This document shows, one piece after another, positions 29,458 through 39,921 of a stretch of 64,000 nucleotides of DNA (positions are counted from its first letter, which is position 1; the number at the start of each line of letters is the position of its first letter). The translations under genes and the position numbers were made by a program. The stretch spans positions 1 through 64,000 of the forward strand of contig NZ_JAEKEZ010000026.1 of assembly GCF_016650815.1 (NCBI RefSeq). The letters are read 5' to 3'. This DNA comes from Pseudomonas sp. TH31 (GTDB taxonomy: Bacteria > Pseudomonadota > Gammaproteobacteria > Pseudomonadales > Pseudomonadaceae). The notes beneath the pieces are model-generated. The model searched no databases. It saw only the letters and a list, made by a program, of their open reading frames with translations, and was not told the DNA's origin.

Positions 29458-31380
29458 TTGAACGATATGGCAAAGAATCTGATCCTGTGGTTGATCATCG
29501 CGGCTGTCCTTGTGACGGTGATGAACAACTTCTCCAGCCCTAACGAGCCGCAGACCCTCAACTATTCCGACTTCATCCAGCAGGTCAAGGATGGCAAGGT
29601 CGAGCGCGTAGCCGTGGACGGCTATGTGATTACCGGCAAGCGCAACGATGGGGACAGCTTCAAGACCATTCGTCCGGCAATTCAGGACAATGGCCTGATC
29701 GGCGACCTGGTGAACAACCACGTCGTGGTCGAAGGCAAGCAGCCGGAACAGCAAAGCATCTGGACCCAGCTCCTGGTTGCCAGCTTCCCGATCCTGGTGA
29801 TCATCGCCGTGTTCATGTTCTTCATGCGGCAGATGCAGGGCGGCGCTGGTGGCAAGGGCGGACCGATGAGCTTTGGCAAGAGCAAGGCGCGCCTGCTCTC
29901 CGAAGATCAGGTGAAAACCACCTTGGGTGACGTTGCCGGTTGCGACGAAGCCAAGGAAGAAGTCGGTGAGCTGGTCGAGTTCCTGCGTGATCCGGGCAAG
30001 TTCCAGCGTCTGGGTGGTCGCATTCCTCGCGGCGTGCTGATGGTCGGTCCTCCGGGTACCGGTAAAACCTTGCTCGCCAAGGCGATTGCCGGTGAAGCCA
30101 AGGTGCCGTTCTTCACGATCTCCGGTTCCGATTTCGTCGAAATGTTCGTCGGTGTTGGTGCCAGCCGTGTGCGTGACATGTTCGAACAAGCCAAGAAGCA
30201 CGCGCCATGCATCATTTTCATCGATGAAATCGACGCCGTCGGTCGCCACCGTGGCGCCGGCATGGGTGGCGGTCACGATGAGCGCGAGCAGACTCTCAAC
30301 CAGTTGCTGGTAGAGATGGACGGCTTTGAAATGAATGACGGCATCATCGTGATTGCTGCAACCAACCGTCCGGACGTTCTGGACCCTGCGTTGCTGCGTC
30401 CGGGTCGTTTCGACCGTCAGGTTGTGGTCGGCTTGCCGGACATCCGTGGTCGTGAGCAGATCCTCAAGGTTCACATGCGCAAAGTGCCGATGGGTGAGGA
30501 TGTCGCTCCGGCCGTGATCGCTCGTGGTACACCTGGTTTCTCCGGTGCCGACCTGGCCAACCTGGTAAACGAAGCGTCGTTGTTCGCTGCCCGTACCGGC
30601 AAGCGCATCGTTGAGATGAAAGAGTTCGAACTGGCCAAAGACAAGATCATGATGGGCGCCGAGCGCAAATCGATGGTCATGTCCGAGAAAGAGAAGCAGA
30701 ACACTGCTTACCACGAGGCTGGCCACGCTATCGTTGGTCGCGTCGTGCCTGAGCATGACCCGGTCTACAAGGTGTCGATCATTCCGCGCGGTCGTGCGCT
30801 GGGTGTGACCATGTTCTTGCCGGAAGAAGATCGCTACAGCCTGTCCAAGCGAGCACTGATCAGTCAGATCTGCTCGTTGTACGGCGGCCGTATCGCTGAA
30901 GAGATGACCCTGGGCTTTGACGGCGTTACCACCGGTGCGTCGAACGACATCATGCGTGCAAGCCAGATTGCACGGAACATGGTGACCAAGTGGGGCCTGT
31001 CGGAAAAACTCGGTCCATTGATGTACGCTGAAGAAGAGGGTGAAGTGTTCCTCGGTCGTGGCGGCGGTGGTCAGAGTGCAAGCTTCTCCGGTGAGACGGC
31101 CAAGCTGATCGACTCCGAAGTACGCAGTATCATTGATCAGTGCTACGGCACCGCCAAGCAGATCCTCACGGATAACCGTGACAAGCTCGACGCCATGGCG
31201 GATGCCCTGATGAAGTACGAGACGATCGACGCCGATCAGATCGACGACATCATGGCCGGTCGTACGCCTCGTGAGCCGCGTGACTGGTCGGGTGGCGGTG
31301 CCGGTACCTCCGGAACACCTCCGGTGGCGCAGGATCCGCGTCCGGAAACACCGATCGGCGGTCCGGCTGCTGACGTTTAA
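29458..31380 (+). CDS. ftsH: ATP-dependent zinc metalloprotease FtsH
   Basis: Membrane-anchored AAA+ protease that degrades misfolded membrane proteins and regulators such as sigma-32 and LpxC. The 640-residue protein has TM1 (about 6-22), a periplasmic domain, TM2 (about 105-123), the AAA domain with Walker A GPPGTGKT at 197-204 and DEID at 256-259, and the zinc site HEAGH at 419-423. The TTG start at 29458 is preferred because AGAGGG is about 8 bases upstream; the ATG at 29467 would be too far from it. The Gly/Pro-rich tail is typical. folP follows after 8 bases. Confidence 0.96.
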   Translation: MNDMAKNLILWLIIAAVLVTVMNNFSSPNEPQTLNYSDFIQQVKDGKVERVAVDGYVITGKRNDGDSFKTIRPAIQDNGLIGDLVNNHVVVEGKQPEQQSIWTQLLVASFPILVIIAVFMFFMRQMQGGAGGKGGPMSFGKSKARLLSEDQVKTTLGDVAGCDEAKEEVGELVEFLRDPGKFQRLGGRIPRGVLMVGPPGTGKTLLAKAIAGEAKVPFFTISGSDFVEMFVGVGASRVRDMFEQAKKHAPCIIFIDEIDAVGRHRGAGMGGGHDEREQTLNQLLVEMDGFEMNDGIIVIAATNRPDVLDPALLRPGRFDRQVVVGLPDIRGREQILKVHMRKVPMGEDVAPAVIARGTPGFSGADLANLVNEASLFAARTGKRIVEMKEFELAKDKIMMGAERKSMVMSEKEKQNTAYHEAGHAIVGRVVPEHDPVYKVSIIPRGRALGVTMFLPEEDRYSLSKRALISQICSLYGGRIAEEMTLGFDGVTTGASNDIMRASQIARNMVTKWGLSEKLGPLMYAEEEGEVFLGRGGGGQSASFSGETAKLIDSEVRSIIDQCYGTAKQILTDNRDKLDAMADALMKYETIDADQIDDIMAGRTPREPRDWSGGGAGTSGTPPVAQDPRPETPIGGPAADV

Positions 31381-31388
31381 GGTTTGAA

Positions 31389-32240
31389 ATGACTTCTGTT
31401 CAGTCCCTGACCCGGTTGCCTTGCGGCAACCGGGTTCTTGATTTGGCCCATACGCATGTCATGGGCATTCTCAATGTCACTCCCGATTCCTTTTCTGATG
31501 GCGGCCGATACAGCCAGCTCGATGCAGCGCTGCGCCACGCCGAAGCGATGGTAGCGGCTGGTGCGACGCTGATCGATGTCGGCGGTGAGTCGACCCGGCC
31601 TGGCGCCAGGGCGGTTTCACCGCTCGAAGAGCTTGAGCGCGTTGCGCCGATTGTCGAGCGCATCAATCGCGAGCTGGATGTGATCATCTCGGTTGATACT
31701 TCCACGCCGGCAGTCATGCGCGAAACTGCGCGACTAGGCGCCGGGTTGATCAATGATGTGCGGTCATTGCGACGTGACGGTGCCCTGGATGCTGCGGCGG
31801 CGACTGGTCTTCCGGTGTGTCTGATGCATATGCTCGGCGAGCCGGGCGACATGCAGGACGATCCGCAGTATCGCGATGTGACGAAAGAGGTGGGTGAGTT
31901 TCTCGCCGAGCGCATGGCGCAGTGTGCGTCAGTGGGGATTGCGGCTGAACGGATCATTCTTGATCCGGGTTTCGGTTTCGCGAAAACCCTGCAGCACAAC
32001 CTAAGCTTGTTCAAACACATGGAAGCCTTGCATGCCTTGGGGCGGCCCCTGTTGGTAGGGGTTTCGCGAAAGAGCATGATAGGTCAGGCCTTGAATCGTC
32101 CGGTTGGCGAACGTCTGTATGGCGGTCTGGCGCTGGCAGCGCTGGCTTCGGTCAAGGGCGCGCGCATATTGCGCGTTCATGATGTGGCCGAAACAGTCGA
32201 TCTCGTACGGATGATCGCCGCAGTAGAATCAGCCGAATAA
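31389..32240 (+). CDS. folP: Dihydropteroate synthase
   Basis: FolP joins p-aminobenzoate to the pterin pyrophosphate in folate synthesis and is the sulfonamide target. The 283-residue TIM barrel shows GILNVTPDSFSDGG, DVGGESTRPGA, the DTSTPAVM region, and the ILDPGFGFAKTLQHNL segment. It starts 8 bases after ftsH and ends 16 bases before glmM, consistent with a shared ftsH-folP-glmM transcript. Confidence 0.97.
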   Translation: MTSVQSLTRLPCGNRVLDLAHTHVMGILNVTPDSFSDGGRYSQLDAALRHAEAMVAAGATLIDVGGESTRPGARAVSPLEELERVAPIVERINRELDVIISVDTSTPAVMRETARLGAGLINDVRSLRRDGALDAAAATGLPVCLMHMLGEPGDMQDDPQYRDVTKEVGEFLAERMAQCASVGIAAERIILDPGFGFAKTLQHNLSLFKHMEALHALGRPLLVGVSRKSMIGQALNRPVGERLYGGLALAALASVKGARILRVHDVAETVDLVRMIAAVESAE

Positions 32241-32256
32241 GAATGATGGAGCACTT

Positions 32257-33594
32257 ATGACTAAGAAATATTTTGGCACCGACGGCATTCGTGGTCGGGT
32301 CGGCGAATATCCGATCACTCCGGACTTCATGCTCAAGCTCGGCTGGGCCGCCGGCATGGCATTCCGCAAGATGGGTGCCTGCAAGGTGCTGGTAGGCAAG
32401 GACACTCGAATTTCCGGGTACATGTTCGAATCGGCACTTGAAGCCGGGCTGACTTCGGCCGGTGCCGACGTGATGCTCCTGGGGCCCATGCCGACACCGG
32501 CCATTGCCTACCTGACACGTACTTTCCATGCCGAAGCCGGCATCGTGATCAGTGCTTCGCACAATCCACACGATGACAATGGCATCAAGTTTTTCTCCGG
32601 GAAGGGCACCAAGCTTCCGGATGAAGTCGAGTTGATGATCGAGGAGTTGCTCGATACCCCTATGACCGTGGTTGAGTCGAGCAAGATCGGCAGGGTGTCG
32701 CGTATCAATGATGCCTCGGGCCGTTACATTGAATTCTGCAAGAGTAGCGTCCCCACCGGCACCAGCTTCGCGGGCCTGAAAATCGTGATCGACTGCGCCC
32801 ATGGTGCGACTTACAAAGTCGCGCCTAGCGTATTCCGTGAGCTGGGTGCCGATGTTGTTGTGTTATCCGCCCAGCCGAACGGCCTGAACATCAACGAAAA
32901 TTGCGGCTCGACTCATATGGGTCCGCTGCAAGCTGCCGTATTGGCCGAACATGCCGATCTGGGCATCGCCTTCGATGGTGATGGCGATCGGGTGCTGATG
33001 GTCGATCACACTGGCACTGTCGTCGATGGTGATGAGCTGCTGTTCATCATCGCTCGCGATTTGCATGAGCGTGGCAAGTTGCAGGGCGGCGTGGTCGGTA
33101 CGTTGATGAGTAACCTGGGCCTGGAACTGGCCCTGGCAGATCTGTCGATTCCATTTGTGCGCGCCAATGTCGGCGACCGTTATGTGATCGCTGACCTGCT
33201 GGAGCGCAACTGGCTGGTCGGTGGCGAGAACTCCGGGCACATCGTCTGCTTCAATCACACCACCACCGGTGATGCGATCATCGCGGCGTTGCAGGTGTTG
33301 ATGGCGCTGAAGACTCGCTGCGAAGGACTGGCCCAGGCCCGTCAGGCGCTGCGCAAGTGTCCGCAGGTGCTGATCAATGTCCGTTTCGGTGGTGGTGCGA
33401 GCCCCCTCGAGCATGCGTCGGTCATGGAGGCCAGCGAGCGCGTCACGCGAGCGATGGCGGGTCGTGGGCGTGTGCTGTTGCGCAAGTCCGGCACGGAGCC
33501 GCTGGTGCGGGTCATGGTCGAAGGTGAGGACGAAACACAGGTTCGTGGTTATGCCGAAGAGCTGGCAAAACTGGTTACTGAAGTTTCTGCCTGA
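32257..33594 (+). CDS. glmM: Phosphoglucosamine mutase
   Basis: GlmM interconverts glucosamine-6-phosphate and glucosamine-1-phosphate on the route to UDP-GlcNAc for peptidoglycan and LPS. The 445-residue alpha-D-phosphohexomutase has the phosphoserine loop ISASHNPHDDNG (Ser101), the Mg-binding loop DGDGDR and the C-terminal phosphate-binding loop RKSGTEPLVRVM. A clear ribosome site (ATGGAGC) precedes the ATG. Next comes tpiA after 66 bases. Confidence 0.97.
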   Translation: MTKKYFGTDGIRGRVGEYPITPDFMLKLGWAAGMAFRKMGACKVLVGKDTRISGYMFESALEAGLTSAGADVMLLGPMPTPAIAYLTRTFHAEAGIVISASHNPHDDNGIKFFSGKGTKLPDEVELMIEELLDTPMTVVESSKIGRVSRINDASGRYIEFCKSSVPTGTSFAGLKIVIDCAHGATYKVAPSVFRELGADVVVLSAQPNGLNINENCGSTHMGPLQAAVLAEHADLGIAFDGDGDRVLMVDHTGTVVDGDELLFIIARDLHERGKLQGGVVGTLMSNLGLELALADLSIPFVRANVGDRYVIADLLERNWLVGGENSGHIVCFNHTTTGDAIIAALQVLMALKTRCEGLAQARQALRKCPQVLINVRFGGGASPLEHASVMEASERVTRAMAGRGRVLLRKSGTEPLVRVMVEGEDETQVRGYAEELAKLVTEVSA

Positions 33595-33660
33595 ATTCGG
33601 CTTGCCAGCCATGATTGTGTTGGGTAACATCTGCGCCCACTTTGACCGACGAGGTACAGC

Positions 33661-34415
33661 ATGCGTCGCCCTATGGTAGCTGGTAACTGGAAGATGCACG
33701 GTACCCGCGCCAGCGTCGCTGAGCTGATCAAGGGCCTGGGTAACCTGGCCTTGCCGAGCGGTGTTGATGTAGCGGTATTCCCGTCTTTCTTGCATATCAA
33801 TCAAGTGATTGATGGTCTGGAGGGCAAGTCGATCAAGGTCGGCGCGCAGAACGCTGCGGTGGAATCCAAACAAGGTGCGTTGACGGGTGAAGTTGCACCG
33901 AGTCAGCTGGCTGAAGAGGGTTGCTCACTGGTACTCGTGGGCCACTCCGAACGTCGCCAGATCATCGGCGAGAATGATGAAACACTCATTCGCAAGTTCG
34001 CAGCGGCACAGGCAAGTGGCTTGATTCCGGTGTTGTGCATAGGGAAACCCTTGAGCAGCGCGAAGCCGGTAAAACGCTTGAGGTTGTCGGGCATCAGCTG
34101 GGCAGCATCATCGAGGAGCTGGGTGTCGGTGTTTTTGCAAAGGCAGTAATCGCTTACGAGCCGGTCTGGGCCATTGGCACCGGGCTGACTGCTTCGCCGC
34201 AACAGGCGCAGGATGTGCATGCAGCCATTCGCGCTCAGTTGGCGGCAGAGAATTCTGAGGTCGCGCAAGGTGTGCGGCTTCTATACGGCGGCAGCGTGAA
34301 GGCGGCCAATGCGGTCGAACTGTTCGGCATGCCGGATATCGATGGGGGGCTCATTGGTGGAGCTTCCCTGAATGCAGATGAGTTCGGTGCGATTTGTCGC
34401 GCCGCGGGAAACTGA
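33661..34415 (+). CDS. tpiA: Triosephosphate isomerase (frame broken in this sequence)
   Basis: TpiA interconverts dihydroxyacetone phosphate and glyceraldehyde 3-phosphate. The N-terminal frame carries MRRPMVAGNWKMHG (Lys11) and the VGHSERR catalytic His segment, then breaks at GGG 34042-34044, where the family sequence CIGETLEQRE needs GGGG. The next frame carries the catalytic AYEPVWAIGTG, the phosphate-gripping loop, and LYGGSVKAAN. Adding one G restores a 251-residue enzyme, the normal length. A base-call error in a G run is the simplest explanation. Confidence 0.93.
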
Positions 34416-34419
34416 AAAA

Positions 34420-34803
34420 ATGCTGGAAACAGTCGTAGTCGTTTTTCATCTGCTGGGTGCATTGGGCGTAGTTGCCCTGGTATTGCTGCAGCAGGGTAAA
34501 GGTGCGGACGCTGGCGCGTCTTTCGGGGCAGGTGCTTCAAATACTGTGTTCGGAAGCCAAGGTTCCTCTACCTTTCTTAGTAAGTTTACTGCTATACTTG
34601 CCGCAGGTTTCTTCATAACCAGCTTAGGGTTAGGTTACTTTGCTAAAGAGAAAGCTCACCAGCTGACTCAAGTAGGTTTGCCAAATCCAGCAGTGTTGGA
34701 AGTTCCAAAGCAAAAACCGGCTTCTGACGATGTCCCGGTGCTTCAAGAGCAAAAGTCGGCTACTCCAGCGACTGACGTGCCTCCAGCTCAAGAGCAAAAG
34801 TAA
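34420..34803 (+). CDS. secG: Preprotein translocase subunit SecG
   Basis: SecG supports protein export through SecYEG. The 127-residue protein has two membrane segments (about 4-24, VVVFHLLGALGVVALVLLQQ, and about 50-72) separated by the GKGADAGASFGAGASNTVFGSQGS loop. The C-terminal tail is Pro/Gln/Lys-rich with repeated QEQK motifs. The ATG at 34420 lies four bases after the tpiA stop. It is followed by tRNA-Leu and tRNA-fMet, the usual Pseudomonas arrangement. Confidence 0.94.
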   Translation: MLETVVVVFHLLGALGVVALVLLQQGKGADAGASFGAGASNTVFGSQGSSTFLSKFTAILAAGFFITSLGLGYFAKEKAHQLTQVGLPNPAVLEVPKQKPASDDVPVLQEQKSATPATDVPPAQEQK

Positions 34804-34825
34804 GAAGGGTTTCAAACGTAGTATT

Positions 34826-34911
34826 GCCGAGGTGGTGGAATTGGTAGACACGCAACCTTGAGGTGGTTGTGCCCATAGGGTGTAGGGGTTCGAGTCCCCT
34901 TCTCGGTACCA
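34826..34911 (+). tRNA. tRNA-Leu (anticodon GAG)
   Basis: Class II tRNA of 86 nt with encoded CCA. Acceptor GCCGAGG pairs with TCTCGGT; the anticodon arm CAACC-TTGAGGT-GGTTG gives GAG; a variable arm and the T-arm GGGGTTCGAGTCCCC are present. Confidence 0.96.
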
Positions 34912-34922
34912 ATTATCAGGAG

Positions 34923-34945
34923 AGCCCGCTGTTGCGGGCTTTCTT
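34923..34945 (+). terminator. Hairpin after tRNA-Leu
   Basis: AGCCCGC-TGTT-GCGGGCT followed by TTCTT, 12 bases after the tRNA. A weak terminator or processing hairpin before tRNA-fMet. Confidence 0.65.
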
Positions 34946-35007
34946 GTAGGTGGAAGGTTACATTGACCCTGTCAGGGATCGGTCGTATACTTCCGCCCCA
35001 GCTTTGT

Positions 35008-35084
<77 letters not shown>

Positions 35085-35092
35085 GTTTAAGG

Positions 35093-35114
35093 AGCCCCTT
35101 TTAAGGGGCTTTTT
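35093..35114 (+). terminator. Terminator after tRNA-fMet
   Basis: AGCCCCTT-TT-AAGGGGCT followed by a T run, 8 bases after the tRNA 3' end. Confidence 0.85.
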
Positions 35115-35159
35115 GTTAGCTGGACACTTTCAACGCCGCTGTTCGACGGCGTTTCAAGG

Positions 35160-35182
35160 ATGGGCGTTTCGCCCATTTTTTT
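35160..35182 (+). terminator. Second terminator in the rimP leader
   Basis: TGGGCG-TTT-CGCCCA followed by seven T, 40 bases before rimP; another GC hairpin (AACGCCG...CGGCGTT, 35132-35153) precedes it. Stacked hairpins here may attenuate read-through from the tRNAs into the nusA-infB operon. Confidence 0.75.
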
Positions 35183-35222
35183 ATTTTGCATAGCATGCAC
35201 ATACATGCACGAGGGGGTTCAG

Positions 35223-35681
35223 GTGTCGAGCAAGCTAGAAGAGTTGCAGGCCTTGCTGGCCCCGGTGGTCGTGGCCCTAGGCTATGAATGCTGGGGTATT
35301 GAGTTTTCGGCTCAAGGTCGCCACTCAATGTTGCGCGTTTATATCGATAAAGAAGGCGGTGTGTTGGTGGACGACTGTGCCATCGTCAGCCGTCAGATCA
35401 GCGGTGTCCTGGATGTTGAAGATCCAATCGCCGTTGAGTACACCCTTGAAGTTTCCTCGCCAGGCATGGAACGCCCACTGTTCACTCTTGAGCAGTTTGC
35501 AAAATTTGCCGGTGAACAAGTGAAGATCAAGCTGCGCTCGCCTTTCGAAGGCCGACGCAACTTTCAGGGCCTTCTGCGCGGTGTAGAAGAGCAGGACGTC
35601 GTGGTGCAGGTAGAAGACCATGAGTTCCTGTTGCCGATCGATATGGTCGACAAGGCCAACATTATTCCCAGTTTTGACTGA
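35223..35681 (+). CDS. rimP: Ribosome maturation factor RimP
   Basis: RimP helps assemble the 30S subunit. The 152-residue protein has the alpha/beta N-domain (ALGYECWGIEFSAQGRHSMLRVYID) and the SH3-like C-domain. The start is GTG at 35223 with GAGGGGG just upstream; the longer open frame upstream covers the terminator hairpins and is not coding. It begins the rimP-nusA-infB-rbfA-truB-rpsO-pnp series. Confidence 0.94.
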   Translation: MSSKLEELQALLAPVVVALGYECWGIEFSAQGRHSMLRVYIDKEGGVLVDDCAIVSRQISGVLDVEDPIAVEYTLEVSSPGMERPLFTLEQFAKFAGEQVKIKLRSPFEGRRNFQGLLRGVEEQDVVVQVEDHEFLLPIDMVDKANIIPSFD

Positions 35682-35728
35682 GACGCGGATCCCGCGGATC
35701 CAATGGCTTGCGAAAGGCGAGGCGTACG

Positions 35729-37210
35729 ATGAGCAAAGAAGTACTGCTGGTTGTTGAGTCGGTATCCAATGAAAAGGGCGTACCGGCAAACGTAATTTTT
35801 GAAGCGCTGGAGCTGGCTCTGGCCACTGCCACCAAAAAACGTTTCGAGGACGAAGTCGATCTGCGTGTGGAAATCAATCGCCACACCGGTGCTTACGAGA
35901 CATTCCGTCGCTGGACGGTCGTCGAAGAAGCAAACCTGGACGATCCGGCCATTGAAACCTGGCCGAGCAAGGTTGCAGAAACGCATCCGGGTGCCCAGGT
36001 TGGTGATGTAGTCGAAGAAAAGATCGAATCCATCGAGTTCGGCCGTATCGCTGCACAGACTGCCAAGCAAGTCATCGTGCAGAAAGTTCGCGAAGCCGAG
36101 CGCGCTCAAGTTGTTGATGCTTACCGCGAGCGCCTGGGTGAAATCATCTCCGGCACCGTGAAGAAAGTGACCCGCGACAACGTGATCGTTGACCTGGGCA
36201 ACAACGCTGAAGCGTTGCTGGCTCGTGAAGACATCATTTCTCGCGAAACCTTCCGGGTTGGCGTGCGCCTGCGTGCGCTGCTCAAGGAAATCCGCACCGA
36301 GAACCGCGGTCCGCAGCTGATCCTGTCGCGTACCGCGCCGGAAATGCTGATCGAGTTGTTCCGCATCGAAGTGCCGGAAATCGCTGAAGGCCTGATCGAA
36401 GTAATGGCGGCGTCCCGTGACCCGGGTTCGCGTGCCAAGATCGCGGTCCGCTCCAAGGACAAACGCATTGACCCGCAAGGCGCTTGCATCGGTATGCGCG
36501 GTTCGCGCGTCCAGGCAGTGTCGGGCGAGTTGGGCGGCGAGCGTGTGGACATCGTCCTGTGGGACGATAACCCGGCGCAGTTCGTGATTAATGCAATGTC
36601 GCCGGCTGAAGTGGCGGCAATTATCGTTGACGAAGATGCCCATGCAATGGACATCGCCGTTGGCGCAGACAATCTGGCTCAGGCCATCGGTCGCGGTGGT
36701 CAGAACGTGCGTCTGGCTAGCCAGTTGACTGGCTGGACCCTGAACGTGATGACCGAATCGGACATCCAGGCTAAGCAGCAAGCAGAAACCGGCGACATCC
36801 TGCGCAACTTCATCGACGAGCTGGAAGTCGACGAAGACCTGGCGCAAGTGCTGGTAGATGAAGGCTTCACCAGCCTGGAAGAGATTGCCTACGTACCGTT
36901 GGAAGAAATGCTCAACATCGACGGCTTTGACGAAGAAACCGTCAACGAGCTTCGCGCTCGCGCCAAGGATCGTTTGTTGACCAAAGCCATCGCTACTGAG
37001 GAAAAGCTGGCAGACGCCCATCCGGCCGAAGACCTGCTCTCGCTTGAGGGTATGGACAAGGATTTGGCGATGGAACTGGCGGTGCGCGGCGTAATTACCC
37101 GCGAAGACCTGGCCGAGCAGTCTATTGACGACCTGCTCGACATCGACGGCATTGACGATGATCGTGCCGGCAAGTTGATCATGGCCGCCCGAGCCCACTG
37201 GTTCGAGTAA
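35729..37210 (+). CDS. nusA: Transcription termination/antitermination factor NusA
   Basis: NusA binds RNA polymerase and nascent RNA to control pausing and termination. The 493-residue protein has the N-terminal polymerase-binding domain (MSKEVLLVVESVSNEKGV), the S1 domain (about 135-200), two KH domains (including CIGMRGSRVQAVSGELGGE and AIGRGGQNVRLASQLTGW) and two acidic C-terminal repeats with helix-hairpin-helix features. The start ATG at 35729 follows a GGCGAGGCG ribosome site. infB follows after 27 bases. Confidence 0.97.
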   Translation: MSKEVLLVVESVSNEKGVPANVIFEALELALATATKKRFEDEVDLRVEINRHTGAYETFRRWTVVEEANLDDPAIETWPSKVAETHPGAQVGDVVEEKIESIEFGRIAAQTAKQVIVQKVREAERAQVVDAYRERLGEIISGTVKKVTRDNVIVDLGNNAEALLAREDIISRETFRVGVRLRALLKEIRTENRGPQLILSRTAPEMLIELFRIEVPEIAEGLIEVMAASRDPGSRAKIAVRSKDKRIDPQGACIGMRGSRVQAVSGELGGERVDIVLWDDNPAQFVINAMSPAEVAAIIVDEDAHAMDIAVGADNLAQAIGRGGQNVRLASQLTGWTLNVMTESDIQAKQQAETGDILRNFIDELEVDEDLAQVLVDEGFTSLEEIAYVPLEEMLNIDGFDEETVNELRARAKDRLLTKAIATEEKLADAHPAEDLLSLEGMDKDLAMELAVRGVITREDLAEQSIDDLLDIDGIDDDRAGKLIMAARAHWFE

Positions 37211-37237
37211 TTAGGCGCGGCCTGAGGAGAGAAGTGC

Positions 37238-39762
37238 ATGACGCAAGTCACGGTGAAACAACTGGCCGATGAGGTCAAAACACCGGTAGAGCGCCTGTTG
37301 CAGCAGATGCGTGAGGCAGGTCTGCCGCACACCGCCGCCGAAGAACATGTGACTGACAGTGAGAAGCAATCTTTGCTGACTCACTTGAAAAGCAGCCACA
37401 AGGCGAAAGTGGAAGAACCACGCAAGATCACGCTGCAGCGTAAAACCACCAGCACCCTGCGTGTTGCTGGCAGCAAAAGCATCAGCGTTGAAGTCCGTAA
37501 AAAGAAAGTTTTCGTACAGCGCAGCCCGGAAGAAATCGAAGCCGAGCGCAAACGCGAACTGGAAGAACGTCGTGCAGTAGAAAATGCTGCCCGTCAGAAG
37601 GCTGAAGAAGAAACCAAGCGTCGTGCCGAAGAAGACGCGCGTCGCCAGCCTGCTGGTGCGCAAAACGCGACTAACGATGCTGTCGCAGCGCCTGCTGCGG
37701 TTGCCGAGCCAGTACGCGAAAGCGCACCGGTCGTGGCGGCTGCACCGGCTCCTTCTGCCGACCGCAAGCCAAACGATCAGCGTCGTCCGGACAAACCACG
37801 TGCCGACGATAATAATCGTCGCAGCGGTGGTGGCGATGGCGAGCGCAAAAACGCTCCGCATCGTGCTTCGGTTAAAGAGAAAGCGCCTGCTCCACGTGTT
37901 GCGCCACGTACTACCGACGAAGAAAGCGACAGCTTCCGTCGTGGTGGTCGCGGCAAGGCCAAGCTGAAGAAACGCAACGCTCACGGTTTCCAGAGCCCAA
38001 CCGGCCCTGTTGTGCGCGAAGTGAAGATCGGCGAGACCATCACTGTTGGCGATCTCGCCCAGCAGATGTCGGTCAAGGCTGCTGAAATCATCAAGTTCAT
38101 GTTCAAGCTGGGTACGCCGGCGACGATCAATCAGGTACTCGATCAGGAAACTGCTCAACTGGTTGCCGAAGAGCTGGGCCACAAAGTGACCCTGGTCAGC
38201 GACACCGCCCTGGAAGATTCCCTGGCCGAGTCCCTGAAGTTTGAAGGTGAGACGTTCTCCCGTGCTCCGGTTGTGACCGTAATGGGCCACGTCGACCACG
38301 GTAAGACCTCGCTGCTCGACTACATCCGTCGTGCCAAGGTAGCTGCTGGCGAAGCCGGCGGTATCACCCAGCACATCGGTGCGTACCACGTTGAAACTGA
38401 TCGCGGCATGGTCACTTTCCTCGATACCCGGGTCACGCCGCGTTTACCGCAATGCGTGCTCGTGGTGCCAAGGCGACCGACATCGTGATCCTGGTCGTTG
38501 CAGCGGACGACGGCGTAATGCCGCAGACCATTGAAGCGGTCCAGCACGCCAAGGCTGCCGGTGTTCCACTGGTCGTGGCTGTGAACAAAATCGACAAGCC
38601 GGGCGCCGATCTCGATCGCATCCGTAGCGAACTGTCGGTTCACGGCGTGACCTCGGAAGAGTGGGGCGGCGACACCCCGTTCGTATCGGTTTCGGCGAAA
38701 GTCGGTACTGGCGTGGACGAGTTGCTCGAAGCTGTTCTGCTGCAAGCCGAAGTTCTGGAGCTCAAGGCAACGCCTTCGGCCCCGGGTCGTGGTGTTGTGG
38801 TTGAATCGCGTCTCGACAAAGGTCGTGGCCCGGTTGCTACCGTTCTGGTTCAAGACGGTACCCTGCGCCAAGGCGACATGGTGCTGGTCGGTTCGAACTA
38901 TGGCCGTGTACGTGCCATGCTCGACGAGAACGGCAAGCCAATCAAGGAAGCCGGTCCTTCCATCCCTGTCGAGATCCTCGGCCTGGACGGTACCCCGGAC
39001 GCTGGCGACGAGATGAGCGTGCTGTCGGACGAGAAGAAAGCCCGTGAAGTGGCTCTGTTCCGTCAAGGCAAGTTCCGCGAAGTCAAACTGGCCCGCGCTC
39101 ACGCTGGCAAGCTTGAAAACATCTTCGAGAACATGGGTCAGGAAGAGAAGAAGACGCTTAACATCGTCCTCAAATCCGACGTCCGTGGTTCGCTGGAAGC
39201 GTTGAACGGTGCCTTGAACGGCCTGGGTAACGACGAAGTGCAAGTGCGTGTTGTCGGCGGCGGCGTTGGTGGTATCACCGAGTCCGACGCTAACCTGGCA
39301 CTGGCCTCCAACGCTGTACTGTTCGGCTTCAACGTGCGTGCCGATGCTGGCGCTCGCAGGATTGTCGAGCAGGAAGGTCTGGATATGCGTTACTACAACG
39401 TGATCTACGACATCATCGAAGACGTCAAGAAAGCCCTCACCGGTATGCTGGGCAGCGATGTTCGCGAGAACATCCTGGGTACCGCTGAAGTGCGTGACGT
39501 GTTCCGTTCGCCGAAGTTTGGCGCGATCGCCGGTTGCATGGTTATCGAAGGTGTTGTTCACCGTAACCGTCCAATCCGTGTACTGCGTGAAGACATCGTT
39601 ATCTTCGAAGGCGAGCTGGAATCCCTGCGCCGCTTCAAGGATGACGCTTCCGAAGTACGTGCCGGCATGGAATGCGGTATTGGCGTCAAGAGCTACAACG
39701 ACGTCAAGGCCGGCGACAAGATCGAAGTCTACGAGAAGGTTCAGGTTGCTCGCAGCCTCTAA
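37238..39762 (+). CDS. infB: Translation initiation factor IF-2 (frame broken in this sequence)
   Basis: IF-2 is the essential GTPase that places fMet-tRNA on the 30S subunit. The N-terminal frame has the IF2-N domain, a charged Ala/Arg/Glu-rich linker, a second IF2-N domain and the P-loop GHVDHGKTSLLDY. The frame breaks inside the G3 motif DTPGH at CCCGGG 38427-38432, where CCCCGGG is needed. The following frame carries NKIDKPGAD and the EF-Tu-like and C-terminal tRNA-binding domains. One added base gives 841 residues, the normal length. Because the gene is essential, the break is almost certainly a sequence error. Confidence 0.95.
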
Positions 39763-39833
39763 CTCGCGCACTTCAAGGGCCACGGCGAGCCGCCGCATGC
39801 AAATGCGCGGCACGGCGTCAGGACTCTAAACGC

Positions 39834-39868
39834 AACGCCCGGTCTGGCTTTTGTCAGGCCGGGCGTTT
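39834..39868 (+). terminator. Hairpin between infB and rbfA
   Basis: AACGCCCGGTCTG and CAGGCCGGGCGTT pair around a TTTTG-type loop, followed by a short T run. It probably gives partial termination or processing, because rbfA and truB are expected to share the transcript. Confidence 0.65.
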
Positions 39869-39921
39869 GCCGCTTTCAGACCCCACGGGTTTCACCGTGA
39901 GGCAGTAACAGGTAACAAGAC